A stretch of DNA of 64,000 nt from an uncultured Eggerthella sp. (GCA_900542525.1 UQNZ01000004.1:72043-136042), one strand, 5' to 3'; shown: positions 34,872 through 45,800, counted from the first letter of the stretch. The notes: a model not told the origin generated them from the letters alone. Program-made: numbers and translations.

Positions 34872-36209
34872 GTGAGCGAAACACCAAAAACATACTGCTG
34901 TATCGATCTGAAAAGCTTCTATGCCAGCGTAGAATGCGTTGCTCGCAAGTGGGATCCCTTTGAGAAGAACCTCGTAGTGGCAGATCCTGAACGCACCGAG
35001 AAGACCATCTGCCTGGCGGTCTCCCCCGCCATGAAAGCGCTCGGAGTGCCGGGGCGTTGTCGCGTGTTCGAGATTCCTGAAGGTATCGAGTACTTCATGG
35101 CAAAGCCGCGCATGCGCCTCTACATGGAAGTTTCAGCAAAGATCGTTTCGATCTACTTGCGCTTCGTGAGCGCTGTCGACCTGCATGTCTATTCGATCGA
35201 CGAATGCTTCATCGATCTCACGCCTTATCTTTCTCTCTATAAGACCAGCGCGAAAATGCTCGTAGACCGCATGCGCGATGCAGTCTACGCAGAAACAGGG
35301 ATCACAGCCACTGCTGGCATTGGTCCGAATCTCTTCTTGGCGAAAGTGGCGCTCGATGTTGCCGCGAAGCACAGCGAAGATGGTATCGGTGTGCTGAACG
35401 AGGAGAGCTTCATGCAGCAAATCTGGCATCACCGCCCCATCACTGATATCTGGCAGATCGGACGCGGCATCGCCACACGACTCGCGCGCTTTGGTATTCG
35501 CGATCTTGAAGGGGTGGCCCACGCCGATATCGATCTGCTCTACCGAGAGTTCGGCGTGAATGCTGAATTCTTGATCGACCACGCTTGGGGGCTTGAACCC
35601 TGCACGATCGCCGAGATCAAGGCCTACGAACCTGAGAGCACCTCATTCGGCAATGGTCAGGTGCTTCCGTGCGACTACACCTTCGATGAGGCACGCATGG
35701 TACTGCGCGAGATGGTCGATGAAACTGCGCTGGAGCTCGTGGACAAACAGGTTGTTGCAAGTTCTGTACATCTCTACGTTGGCTACAAGAAGGATGATGA
35801 AAAGAAGCATCTTCAAGGCAGCAGCAGCTTAACCTCGAAGGATCGTAGTGAAGTGAGCAAAGGCCTCCGCACGAGTTCGCATACGAGCACAAGCCACAAG
35901 CTTAGCTTTTCGACCAACTCCTTCAAAGAACTGCTGAACATATTCGACGAGCTTTACTGCCAGCGCGTGCGGCACGACCTACCCATTCGGCGCATCAACA
36001 TCAGCTGCGGAAACCTCGAGCCTGAAGAATACGCCACACACACGCTCTTTAGCGATATTGAAGCCGAAGAAGAAGAGCGTGCGCAACAGGATGCGCTGCT
36101 TGCGATAAAGCAGAGATTCGGAAAAGATGCTGTCATGCGCGGCACCTCATACAAGAAAAAAGCGCGCGGGCTTGAACGTGCGCATCTCGTAGGAGGACAC
36201 AATGCCTAA
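34872..36209 (+). CDS. Y-family translesion DNA polymerase (UmuC/DinB-like)
   Basis: A 445-residue polymerase of the UmuC/ImpB group in Gram-positives. Palm motifs CCIDLKSFYASVE and YSIDECFIDL carry the metal-binding acids; the helix-hairpin-helix region (WQIGRGIATRLARFGI) and C-terminal little-finger domain follow. It copies past lesions during the SOS response. The frame opens at TTG 34854, but that lies inside the -10; GTG 34872 coincides with the expected transcription start, so a leaderless message is likely. A long Lys/Ser-rich insert (about residues 300-345) occurs in the little finger. It overlaps a YolD-like gene by 8 bases. Confidence 0.9.
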   Translation: MSETPKTYCCIDLKSFYASVECVARKWDPFEKNLVVADPERTEKTICLAVSPAMKALGVPGRCRVFEIPEGIEYFMAKPRMRLYMEVSAKIVSIYLRFVSAVDLHVYSIDECFIDLTPYLSLYKTSAKMLVDRMRDAVYAETGITATAGIGPNLFLAKVALDVAAKHSEDGIGVLNEESFMQQIWHHRPITDIWQIGRGIATRLARFGIRDLEGVAHADIDLLYREFGVNAEFLIDHAWGLEPCTIAEIKAYEPESTSFGNGQVLPCDYTFDEARMVLREMVDETALELVDKQVVASSVHLYVGYKKDDEKKHLQGSSSLTSKDRSEVSKGLRTSSHTSTSHKLSFSTNSFKELLNIFDELYCQRVRHDLPIRRINISCGNLEPEEYATHTLFSDIEAEEEERAQQDALLAIKQRFGKDAVMRGTSYKKKARGLERAHLVGGHNA

Positions 36210-36396
36210 CGAATTGCCCTTTAGCGCACACAACAGCGCTCACCCAGAACGTTATATCTTGGGCAAGCCCCACCCCGATCGCGCACGCCAATTCAAGCCA
36301 TTCGCTGCTCTGCGCGGCTATGAAGAATTGATCGAGCGCGTTATGGCAGAAGCAAATGAGCCCCACGATTTCGCGGGGCTTGAAGAATCTTGCTGA
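36202..36396 (+). CDS. YolD-like small protein
   Basis: A 64-residue protein carrying HPDRARQFKPFAALRGYEEL, the motif of YolD/YqjX-like proteins encoded beside UmuC-type polymerases in Gram-positives. It overlaps the polymerase end by 8 bases and has AGGAGG six bases before its ATG, so it is co-expressed in the SOS response. By family analogy it may assist the polymerase in place of UmuD. Confidence 0.75.
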   Translation: MPNELPFSAHNSAHPERYILGKPHPDRARQFKPFAALRGYEELIERVMAEANEPHDFAGLEESC

Positions 36397-36402
36397 AGGC
36401 GA

Positions 36403-36419
36403 CGAACGACCGGGTAGTT
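36403..36419. repeat. Dispersed 17-bp intergenic repeat, copy 2
   Basis: Same 17 bases as at 16743 and 62098. Here it lies between the convergent 3' ends of the YolD-like gene and the LAXTG surface-protein gene, six bases from each, so a role at transcript ends is possible. Confidence 0.6.
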
Positions 36420-36424
36420 CATCA

Positions 36425-37807
36425 TCAAGCACGCTTGCGCGAGCGCATGAGGTAGATGCCTAACAGCACCAGTGCAACAAGCGCTGTAGCTCCTGAGGCC
36501 CAAGCGATGATCGGCACACCATCGCCTGTTTTTGCAAGATTATCTGCTTCATAGAGAGCATCCCGATATTCTGCAAGCGCTTTGTTTGCTTGCTCCTTAT
36601 TTACGGGATTTGCAAGCATCTCGTCGGTAACGTCAAGCTCGCCGCGATCGACCTCATTGCCGAGGAAATCATCTTTGGATTCATCATTGTCAATCACGCC
36701 ATCAGGCAAGGTGGAGGTGATGTCGTCCTTGTCGAAAGTACCATCGGAAGGCAGATCGGGCGAAGGCGTGCCAATACCAGAATCAACGCTGCCATTATCA
36801 CCCGAGTCAGCGCCATTGTTGCCTGAATCTACGCCATTGTCTCCACTGCCGGCATCCCCACTGCCCGTATTGCCCTCATCTGCTGGCGGAATGATATCGT
36901 CGGGCACTTCAAGATCATCAGGAAGCGTTGAGGATGTAGGGGTATAGAGCACGTTGATCACATTGTTATCGGGATCGGTGCCCAAGCGAATCTCAGCCGG
37001 ATAGGTGTCGATCACATACATATCATCAAGTTTGTATTCGTATGCATCGCCTTCAACGAGCTTGTCGAAACGCTGATTCATGAATTTCTCCGATCCCATT
37101 TTGAAGAACTCGACGTCATCAGGAGCTAAAGCTTCGCTCCACGTATCAGCATCAAGATCGGCCCCGGTCATCACATAATAGTTGACCGTGTATTCACTGC
37201 TCCATTTCTTGATATAGATCAGATCGAAGGTGTTCTTATTCGGATCGGTCGTGACCGTAAGGTTCAGTGGCCAACCATCGAAGAAGAAATGCCCAGGAAG
37301 ATCGAGAACATAATCCCACGCATTGAGCACATCGCCCTCTTTCAGACCGGTAAGGACGCGTGTCCCCAGCACGCGACGCCCCATGTCATCGACGACCGCA
37401 TCCGGTTCGTCATTGTAGTTCATGTATTCGAGATAACGAATGGTGACCGTGCAATCATCGCTGGGTGTGGATGCTGCAGGATTATCCTGCGCATTCTGCT
37501 CATTTTCTTTTTCGAGCATTGCAATGTTGGCATCGTCCAAATTGCCTGTAGCAGTGAGGTCTTGTTCACCCTGCTGATCGTTCGCCGCGCGCTCTTTGAT
37601 GATCGCTTCAACCTCTTCGATAGCTTCTTCGCGCTGCGCAGAAGCCTCCTCGATCGCCTCGAGCATTTCCGCGGAATCAGTATCTTCCGCTGAAGCCAAG
37701 AGCGGACCTGAAAAGGCAAAGCAGACCGAAAGAGCAACTGCACTGATCGCGAGAAGCGATGCGACGATGAACGAATGCTTATACGTTCTTATTGCTTTAC
37801 TGATCAT
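36425..37807 (-). CDS. LAXTG-type cell-wall-anchored surface protein
   Basis: A 460-residue secreted protein. N-terminal signal peptide (hydrophobic residues 14-38, ending LASA) and a C-terminal sorting signal: LAKTG at 424-428, a hydrophobic stretch and RSRKRA. LAXTG is the motif used by class E sortases of actinobacteria. The mature part has an acidic coiled stretch (Glu/Ala-rich, 45-80), two or three MucBP-like beta segments (TVTIRYLEYMN, EYTVNYYVMTGADL), a Gly/Ser/Asp/Asn linker (about 315-350) and a C-terminal helical region. AGGAG precedes the ATG. Likely an adhesin-like wall protein. No sortase gene is in the window. Confidence 0.8.
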   Translation of the reverse strand: MISKAIRTYKHSFIVASLLAISAVALSVCFAFSGPLLASAEDTDSAEMLEAIEEASAQREEAIEEVEAIIKERAANDQQGEQDLTATGNLDDANIAMLEKENEQNAQDNPAASTPSDDCTVTIRYLEYMNYNDEPDAVVDDMGRRVLGTRVLTGLKEGDVLNAWDYVLDLPGHFFFDGWPLNLTVTTDPNKNTFDLIYIKKWSSEYTVNYYVMTGADLDADTWSEALAPDDVEFFKMGSEKFMNQRFDKLVEGDAYEYKLDDMYVIDTYPAEIRLGTDPDNNVINVLYTPTSSTLPDDLEVPDDIIPPADEGNTGSGDAGSGDNGVDSGNNGADSGDNGSVDSGIGTPSPDLPSDGTFDKDDITSTLPDGVIDNDESKDDFLGNEVDRGELDVTDEMLANPVNKEQANKALAEYRDALYEADNLAKTGDGVPIIAWASGATALVALVLLGIYLMRSRKRA

Positions 37808-38041
37808 ATCTCATACTCCTTTCGGAGCCCTTATGCACCAATAACTATGTGCCAAACAGTACTACCTTCGTTTTGTCTTCGTTGCAAGAATCACAAAACG
37901 TGGCGAACATGTTATAGAGATGATAAGAAGAGTACAACTAGTCGAAAAAAACGCGCAATCTCTCCATGTTTTGCATGCAAGATGCAGACAAACCAAAGAA
38001 CATCGCAGGTTCATCCAAAAACCAAGAACGAAGCGCTATGT

Positions 38042-39469
38042 TTAGCCGAGCCCGAACCACAAAGCGAACTTAGGCGCGTAGCCCATCACGAAGATGATGC
38101 CGATCAGGATCGGCACACCGAACATGAGCCAATAGCGAGACCAGCGCGGAAATTTGATGCCCTCACCAGTATCGGCAGCTTTAAGGAAATTATCCCATCC
38201 CCATCCACTGCGCGTGACGCAGAAGATCACATAGAGCAAGCTACCCAACGGCAACAGGTTATTGGATACGATGAAGTCTTCGATCGACTGGATGTCGCCA
38301 ATGCCAGGGATGCCCACACCCGACCATACATTGAAGCCAAGCGCGCACGGAATACTCAAAATCGTCACAAGCAATGCGGTACGAGCGATCGCTTGAGAGC
38401 GCGACACATTCCAGCGCTCCATCGTGAACGTGATGAGGCACTCGAACACCGCAATGATGGTCGAAAGCGCAGCAAAACTCATGAACACGAAAAAGAGCGT
38501 TCCCCAAATCTGGCCGAAAGGCATCTGTTCGAATACGTTAGGCAAGGTAACGAACACGAGCGCGGGCCCCTGATCGGGTGCAACCGCAAACGCAAAACAT
38601 GCCGGAAAGATGATAAGACCTGCAACAATAGCGACAAAGGTATCGAGGCCGCAGATACGCAGTGCCTCCCCCGTGAGCGCACGGTCATTACCAATGCGCG
38701 AACCGAAGACCTCCATGGCGCCAATGCCGAGCGAAAGCGTGAAGAATGCCTGACCCATAGCGGCATAGACCACTTCGCCGAAGTGCCCGATGCCACCACC
38801 GAACATCTTCTCAAAATCGGGAATGAGGTAGAATTCGAGACCTGCTTCTGCGCCAGGGAGCGTGACCGAACGAAACACGAGCGCGACCATCACGAACAGC
38901 AAGCAGATCATCATGATCTTCGTGATGCGCTCGACCCCCTTCTGGAGACCAAGGCTGCACACAAGAAAGCCGATCACGACGACCGCAAGCATCCAGCCAA
39001 GCATTTCGGTAGGGCTGCCGAGCATCGCAGAGAACACCCCTGCAACTCCCTCAACGCTCTGACCTACGAACTCGCCGGTTGCCATCTTCGCCATATAAGC
39101 GAGCATCCAACCGCACACAACGGTGTAGAACATCATCAAGATCATGCAGCCGATATACGACCACCAGCCGAACCAGTTCCATTTACCTGAAGGCTGCAAG
39201 CGTTCGAAAGCACGCGCGCAACTGCGCTGGCTCGCACGACCGATCGCGAATTCCATGATCATAACGGGTAGGCCAAGGATCACGAGGAAGATCAAATAGA
39301 GCAGGATGAAAGCTGCGCCACCATATTCGCCGGCAATATAAGGGAAACGCCAAACATTGCCGAGCCCGATCGCGCACCCTGCGCTGATGAGAATGAAGCC
39401 GAGACGTGAGGCGAAGTGCTCACGTCCTCCATTTGAGGGAGTAGCATCCTGAGATTTTTTGATTGCCAT
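38042..39469 (-). CDS. Neurotransmitter:sodium symporter family amino-acid transporter
   Basis: A 475-residue NSS/SLC6 family symporter that imports amino acids with sodium. Helix 1 has the unwound substrate/sodium motif AGCAIGLGNVWRFPYIAGE, and helices 6-8 retain GQAFFTLSLG and SFAALSTIIAVFE. About 11-12 helices, close to bacterial TnaT/MhsT in length. The frame opens at 39502, but ATG 39469 has AAAGGA five bases upstream. It lies 94 bases behind the Cache-domain kinase gene on the same strand; the kinase could sense the same amino acid, which is an inference from position. Confidence 0.9.
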   Translation of the reverse strand: MAIKKSQDATPSNGGREHFASRLGFILISAGCAIGLGNVWRFPYIAGEYGGAAFILLYLIFLVILGLPVMIMEFAIGRASQRSCARAFERLQPSGKWNWFGWWSYIGCMILMMFYTVVCGWMLAYMAKMATGEFVGQSVEGVAGVFSAMLGSPTEMLGWMLAVVVIGFLVCSLGLQKGVERITKIMMICLLFVMVALVFRSVTLPGAEAGLEFYLIPDFEKMFGGGIGHFGEVVYAAMGQAFFTLSLGIGAMEVFGSRIGNDRALTGEALRICGLDTFVAIVAGLIIFPACFAFAVAPDQGPALVFVTLPNVFEQMPFGQIWGTLFFVFMSFAALSTIIAVFECLITFTMERWNVSRSQAIARTALLVTILSIPCALGFNVWSGVGIPGIGDIQSIEDFIVSNNLLPLGSLLYVIFCVTRSGWGWDNFLKAADTGEGIKFPRWSRYWLMFGVPILIGIIFVMGYAPKFALWFGLG

Positions 39470-39563
39470 GAACATCCTTTGACGCAGGGAACCGATACGC
39501 AAGATTGCGCAGTACGATTGTGCGTGAAAATAGGCTCACCTGCCTGAAGAATTCGCTCGTTGG

Positions 39564-42515
39564 CTAGCTAACCCATTTCTTCAGCATGCGAACGAGCGTT
39601 TCGATCTCGAGCGGCTTCGACATATGGTCGTTCATGCCAGCACTACGCGCATGACGCACGTCTTCAGCGAACGCATCGGCTGAAAGCGCGACGATCGGGA
39701 TCTGACCCATATCGGGGCGTTTATCAGCTTGGGCGCGGATAGCTGCTGCTGCTTCATGACCGTTCATAACCGGCATCTGGATATCCATGAGCACGATGTC
39801 GTAGTAACCCGGATCATGCGCAAGCAACATATCGAGCGCAAGTTTACCGTTTTCAGCGTGCTCGACGGCTGCGCCTGTCATCTCGACCAGTTCACGAGCG
39901 ATCTCGGCAGCCATGGGGTTGTCTTCAGTGAGCAAGACGCGCTTGCCTTGGAACGCAAGCTCTTCAAGCATCGCCTTCTCATCGATCACGCTCTTCATCT
40001 CGCCCACGAGCAGCTCTTTCATCACTTGCACCAAACGAGAGCGGAACAGTGGCTTTGAGATGAAAGCGTCGACGCCAACCTGACGTGCTTCTTGCTCGAT
40101 CATCGACCAATCGTAAGCGGAAAGGATGATGATCGGCACTGCTTCATGCGTTGCCTCACGAATATGCTTGGCAGCCTCAAGGCCACTCATGCCCGGCATA
40201 CGCCAATCAAGAATGACCACACGATATGGATCATTATCGAGTCTGCTCTTAACCGCATCGATGCCTGCTGGACCGGAAAGGCGGAATTCAGACTTCATGC
40301 CAATATCGTCGAGCAGAATGCAGGCACCTTCACAAGCAACTTCATCATCGTCGACCACTAAGACAGGAATTCCTTCAAGATCGCTCAGGTCTTCCTTCTC
40401 GCCATCGCGCAACTTCATGTGAACCATCACGGTGAAGGTTGTGCCTTCACCTTCTTTCGATTCGACATCGATCGTGCCGCTCATAAGGCTGACCACGCTC
40501 TTCACGATCGCCATGCCAAGGCCTGTGCCTTCGACCTTCGTAGTGCGCGAATCATTCGCACGAGAGAAGGGTTCGAAAAGGCGCTTCATGAATTCTTCGC
40601 TCATACCACACCCGGTGTCGCTGAACTCGAACTCGTAGCATGCGCTGGACTGGATCGAGCTCGGAAGCTCAGTGATGCGCAGCCCGATCGTACCGCCTTC
40701 TGGCGTAAATTTGACCGAGTTGCCCATGATATTCACGAACACCTGCTGCAAACGGGTGGGGTCGCCCAAAACATGCTCGTGCTTGATGTCAACAAGCTCG
40801 ACTTTGAGCTCTTGATGCTTGGCTGCGATCCGAGGATTCATCATCGTGATGAGATTCTCGATCGACTCAGAGAGATTGAAAGGCTCTTCAGCCAGGTCGA
40901 TCGAGCCCGATTCGATCTTGGCCATATCAAGCACTTCGTTGATCAAACCAAGCAAATGGCGCGAAGCCGACGTGATGTTCGTAAGACATTCACGCACGCG
41001 CTCAGGGTCATTGACATGCATACCTGCAATAGCGGTAAGACCCATGATGGAGTTCATGGGGGTACGAATATCATGCGACATCGAATTGAGGAAATCGCTC
41101 TTAGCTTGCGAAGCGTGCTCTGCTGCTTTGAACGCATCTTCAAGTGCGATATGCGCACGCAGTTCTTCAGCCTTTGCATCCGTAACGTCTTGAATAGCCA
41201 CGAGCACACTGGTTGGCTTGCCTTGCGCGTCGCGTGCAAGGCAGAGAATCGATGCCTGATACCAATACGGATTCTCTCGATCATTCGTACGCCATTCTTC
41301 TTGGATGAAACGTACACCTGGAACAAGGATATTAGCGATATTGTCCTTGGCGAACTTCTCTTCAGCATCAGCTGAAAGCGAATTCTTATCGGTGATCTTA
41401 TCAAAGAACTGACACAGATCGGACGCATTGCCCCGAGGCGGGATGGCTTTTTGTTGGCTGTCATTCTTCAAGAATTCATAGGTATGCTTCTCAAGATCGA
41501 CCGTGAAAAGACTATCGAACAGATTAGTTGAAGCGTCGATGATACGCGTAGCTTCCTGGCGCTCGAGCAACAGCTCTTGGTTCTCACGACGAGCTTGCAT
41601 GGTAAGCACCACGATCACCACGATCGCCGCAAAGAGCACGCCCCCTACCAGAATGAAGCCCGAAGTGTTCGCTTGCAGGAGCATTTCATTGGTGATGCTT
41701 GCTGGGAACGAACGCACGAGCATCCAATCGAAATCGGGGAGTTTCGTAACGAACGTATTGCCCGTACCTTCAGGCGTATCGTAGGTGAAGCTGACCGTAT
41801 TGCCTTCTTCGATATCTACATCAAGAGTCGTAAGCTGTTCTTCACTTAAACCACGCGCAATGAATATCTCGTTGATATCGCGCGCATCTGGCTTCACCGA
41901 ACCTGCCATCGCTACTATCGTGCCATCGCGCATGCAAAGATAGGTGGGCGTAGATTGATCGTAGAATTGAGTGGTCATGACTTCGGTGAGCGAATCTTCC
42001 CGCAATACCGATGCCATGATGCCGACCACTTCGTCGTTCAAGACCACCGGCGCATAGAAGACGACGGAATTCTGACCATCGAAGATCGTGTCATTGACAT
42101 AGCACATACCGCTTTTACCCTGCACGCCTTCGATATAGTATTCGCGATCGGTCGCATCGGCCGTCGTTCCATCGTTGTTATACGCCGTGCCTTGCGCATC
42201 GATGAAGAAGGTGTGGTCGAACTGGGCGTTATCAAGAATGGTTGCCGCAGTGCGCGGATTGAAACCCTCGTCGCTGATCGCATCTCCATATACCACCGCT
42301 GCAGTCTGCACACTCTGCAGTGAAGAAGCAAACGTATCGTTCACGCGACGCACCGTTTGATTGGCAGAAGTATCAAGGTATTGCGTATTCTGGTCGATGA
42401 TGCGCTGAGTGTTCACATTCATGAAAACAACGAGCGCAAGGATCACGACCACGACAGCTGCGCAGACGGTGATGATGAGATTGCGCGTCTTATTCTTAGG
42501 TTTAGTGCTTTCCAT
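39564..42515 (-). CDS. Cache-domain hybrid histidine kinase with two receivers
   Basis: A 983-residue membrane kinase. Helix 1 (about 13-33), an extracellular Cache-type sensor domain (35-280, ending in a PDFDWMLVRSF segment typical of dCache), helix 2 (283-305), PAS (330-455), HisKA with SMSHDIRTPMNSI, HATPase (NIMGNSVKF, DTGCGM, GTGLGMAI), then two receivers with Asp in ILDWRMPGMSG and LMDIQMPVMNG. Cache domains usually bind amino acids, carboxylates or amines. There is no HPt. A consensus -10 on the minus strand at 42623-42618 gives a leader of about 95 bases. Probably transcribed with the symporter downstream. Confidence 0.88.
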   Translation of the reverse strand: MESTKPKNKTRNLIITVCAAVVVVILALVVFMNVNTQRIIDQNTQYLDTSANQTVRRVNDTFASSLQSVQTAAVVYGDAISDEGFNPRTAATILDNAQFDHTFFIDAQGTAYNNDGTTADATDREYYIEGVQGKSGMCYVNDTIFDGQNSVVFYAPVVLNDEVVGIMASVLREDSLTEVMTTQFYDQSTPTYLCMRDGTIVAMAGSVKPDARDINEIFIARGLSEEQLTTLDVDIEEGNTVSFTYDTPEGTGNTFVTKLPDFDWMLVRSFPASITNEMLLQANTSGFILVGGVLFAAIVVIVVLTMQARRENQELLLERQEATRIIDASTNLFDSLFTVDLEKHTYEFLKNDSQQKAIPPRGNASDLCQFFDKITDKNSLSADAEEKFAKDNIANILVPGVRFIQEEWRTNDRENPYWYQASILCLARDAQGKPTSVLVAIQDVTDAKAEELRAHIALEDAFKAAEHASQAKSDFLNSMSHDIRTPMNSIMGLTAIAGMHVNDPERVRECLTNITSASRHLLGLINEVLDMAKIESGSIDLAEEPFNLSESIENLITMMNPRIAAKHQELKVELVDIKHEHVLGDPTRLQQVFVNIMGNSVKFTPEGGTIGLRITELPSSIQSSACYEFEFSDTGCGMSEEFMKRLFEPFSRANDSRTTKVEGTGLGMAIVKSVVSLMSGTIDVESKEGEGTTFTVMVHMKLRDGEKEDLSDLEGIPVLVVDDDEVACEGACILLDDIGMKSEFRLSGPAGIDAVKSRLDNDPYRVVILDWRMPGMSGLEAAKHIREATHEAVPIIILSAYDWSMIEQEARQVGVDAFISKPLFRSRLVQVMKELLVGEMKSVIDEKAMLEELAFQGKRVLLTEDNPMAAEIARELVEMTGAAVEHAENGKLALDMLLAHDPGYYDIVLMDIQMPVMNGHEAAAAIRAQADKRPDMGQIPIVALSADAFAEDVRHARSAGMNDHMSKPLEIETLVRMLKKWVS

Positions 42516-42617
42516 GGGAAACCCTATCTTATGAAAATATGTGCCATATATGCAGTTCAGCAGTTATTTTTCACCCCTGAACCGCACTGCTTTGGTGCAG
42601 GTATGAAGATGCTCGTA

Positions 42618-42623
42618 ATTATA
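42618..42623 (-). promoter_or_regulatory. -10 element for the Cache kinase
   Basis: TATAAT on the minus strand in the divergent gap between the kinase and gltB. No -35 at standard spacing is convincing. The rest of the 296-base gap holds the SD and promoter region of gltB and two TTGGCGA direct repeats about 37 bases apart (near 42716 and 42753). Confidence 0.4.
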
Positions 42624-42811
42624 CACTAAGCCGGTTTGAACTACTGCTTTCAACTCCACTTTCATGCTCGCCCCCAAGAAAGTTCACGAACCCTTCAACT
42701 TCATAAGCGAGCGCTTTTGGCGATTTAACGCACGTGAAACAATCGCGCAATATTGGCGACACAGAGCTTCCGTAAGGTAATAGCACCTTAAAACATGCGA
42801 AAGGGGTTTAC

Positions 42812-45800
42812 ATGGATCGTGAAGCACTGCACGGCAGCGCTCCCACGCGCACGCAGCAATCGCTCTACCGTACTTCGTTCGAACATGATGCTTGTGGCAT
42901 CGGCGCACTGGCGAACCTAAAAGGCATTCGTTCCCACCAGATGGTGGATGATGCGCTCTCCGTACTCGTGAATCTTGAGCACCGCGGTGGTGTGGGTCTG
43001 GAAGCCAACACGGGTGATGGCGCGGGCATCCTTCTCCAGATCCCGCATCGCTTCTTCAGAAAGGAAGCACAGAAGTGCGGCAGCCTCCTGCCTGATGAAG
43101 GCGCCTACGGCGTTGCCATGCTCTTCCTCCCCACCGATGAACACGGCCTTCAAGAAGCTATGCGCATCTTCGAAGACGGGTGCATTGCTGAAGGCATCCC
43201 ACTGCTCTTCTGGCGCGACGTGCCCACCGATCCGCACGATCTCGGTTCAGCCGCTCTCGAATGTATGCCCACCATCAAGCAGGCATTCCTCGGCCGTCCC
43301 GAAGATTGCACCACCGACGAAGACTTCGAGCGCCGTCTCTATACCTGCCGTCGCGTGATCGAGAAGCGCGCGAAGGAAACGCCGAGCCTTGAGGGCAAGA
43401 CCTTCTACATCTGCTCGATGAGCGCCCGCACGATCGTCTACAAGGGCATGCTCGTCTCCACGCAGATGCGCGGCTTCTTCAAGGACCTCGATGATGCATC
43501 CTGCGAAACGGCTATCGCACTCGTCCATTCGCGCTATTCCACCAACACCACGCCTTCATGGGAGCGCGCCCATCCCAACCGCTACATGGTCCACAATGGC
43601 GAGATCAACACGCTGCGCTGCAACGTGAATTGGACGCTCGCCCGCGAACCACATCTCTATTCTCCCGTTATGGGTGCCGAGCTCGAGAAGGTGCTTCCGG
43701 TCTTCAACGGCGAAGGCTCCGACTCGGCTATGCTCGACAACATGCTCGAGTTCATCGTTATGAACGGTCGCAGCTTGCCGCGCGCCGTCTCCATGCTACT
43801 GCCTGAGCCCTGGGACAAGAACCCCGCGCTCTCCCACAAGCGCAGCGCCTGGGGCGAATACCAGTCGATGCTCACTGAAGCCTGGGAAGGCCCGGCGGCC
43901 ATCGCGTTCACGGACGGCCACATCATGGGTGCCGTGCTCGACCGCAACGGACTGCGTCCGGCGCGCTACTACGTGACCTCGGACGACCGCCTGATCCTCT
44001 CAAGCGAGGCAGGCACGCTCGACGTAAATCCCTCGAAAATCCTTATTGCGGGAAGCTTAGGACCTGGTCAAATGCTGATCGTCGATCCAGATGAAGGCCG
44101 CGTGCTCTTCAACGACGAGATCAAGGATGGCCTTACCAACGAAGCGCCCTATCTTGACTGGATCACATCCGAAACACGCACGCTCGATTCGCTCCTTGCA
44201 GGGGCAAGCGAACCGAATACTCCTACGCCCGATGCGGATCTGCCCCTCTCCAACCGACAGGCTGTACATGGTTACTTCTTCGATGATGTCGAAGAAGTAA
44301 CCATCCCTATGGCGGAAAAGGCAAAGGCGCCACTGGCGTCGATGGGCGCGGATGCCCCTCTCGCATGTTTATCGGAACATCCGCGCCGCTTCTTCCACTA
44401 CTTCAATCAACTCTTCGCGCAGGTCACGAATCCTCCTATCGATGCACTGCGCGAGTCGCACCTCACCTCTACGCTGCTCTATCTAGGCAACCACGGGAAT
44501 CTGCTCGAGGATGCACGAGCGAACTGCCGCCTCGTTCGCCTCGATACCCCCCTGCTCATCGCCGAAGAATTCGCCGCGCTCTCTGCGATCGACGAAAAGG
44601 GATTCAAGGGTGCGACCATCTACGCGTCCTACGATGCTGAAGAGAGCAAGACCAATCCCCACGCCCTCGCAGCGGCGGTGAATGCACTCTGTGAACAGGC
44701 TGAAGAGGCTGTGCGCAATGGCGTTACCATCCTTGCTATCTCTGATCGCGTACCCGAAGGCAAGATCCCCATGCCTTCCCTGCTGGCCGTAGCGAGCGTT
44801 CACAACCATTTGCTTCGCTGCGGGTTGCGCACCCAGGCTGACCTCATCGTGGAATGCGGCGACGCTATCACCGCGCATGATTTCGCGACCCTGGTCGGCT
44901 ATTCCGCATCCGGCATCTACCCTTACCTTGCGCATGACACCATCACCGCACTTGCGGATCGTGATGTGCTTGCCGTAGATAGCGAAACGGGCATTGCGAA
45001 CTACAACGCAGCGATCCTCTCGGGCATCGTCTCGATCATGTCGAAGATGGGTATCTCCACCATGCAGGGCTATCACGCCGCACAGATCTTCGAGGTGGTC
45101 GGTCTTGCTGAGGATCTCATCGACACGCATTTCGCCGGCACGGTAAGCCGCATCGGTGGTCTCTCAATCGATGACTTGCAGCATGAATGCGATCTGCGCT
45201 ACACCGAAGCCCTAGCACAGCGCAGATCACCTGCACCTGATCAGCTGCCAAGTTCTGGCATCACCACCTGGCGTCCGCGCGGTGAAGAGCATCTGCTCAC
45301 CCCGCAGGTCATCTCGCTTCTGCAGCGCGCGGTCCGTACGAACGATCCAGCGCTCTTCGACGAATACAGCGCTGCTGTTCATCAGCCCAGCCGCAGCATC
45401 ATGCTGCGCGACCTGCTCGAGTTCGTATCCATTCGTCCTGCCATCCCGCTCGATGAGGTCGAACCCGCATCCGAGATCGTCAAGCGCTTCAACACCGGCG
45501 CGATGAGCTACGGATCGATCTCGAAGGAAGCACACGAATGCTTGGCTATTGCCATGAATCGCTTGGGCGGCCGTTCGAATTCAGGTGAAGGCGGCGAAAA
45601 TCCCATCCGCGAGACCCCGCTTCCTAATGGCGACTCCAAGCGCAGCGCTATCAAGCAGATCGCTTCGGGTCGCTTCGGCGTGACGAGTCGCTATCTCATG
45701 AGCGCTGATGAGCTGCAGATCAAGCTCGCTCAGGGCGCGAAGCCCGGCGAAGGTGGTCACTTACCCGCAAGCAAGGTCTGGCCATGGATCGCGCGCACAC

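Noticed and set aside
37775..39190. 471-codon + strand frame rich in His, Arg and Glu
   Set aside because: Antisense to the sodium symporter gene, whose motifs and SD are clear; the composition is what reverse-reading of membrane codons gives.
40419..41375. 318-codon + strand frame
   Set aside because: Antisense shadow of the Cache-domain hybrid kinase.
42684..42908. 74-codon minus-strand frame at the gltB start
   Set aside because: Overlaps the well-supported gltB N-terminus and has no SD.
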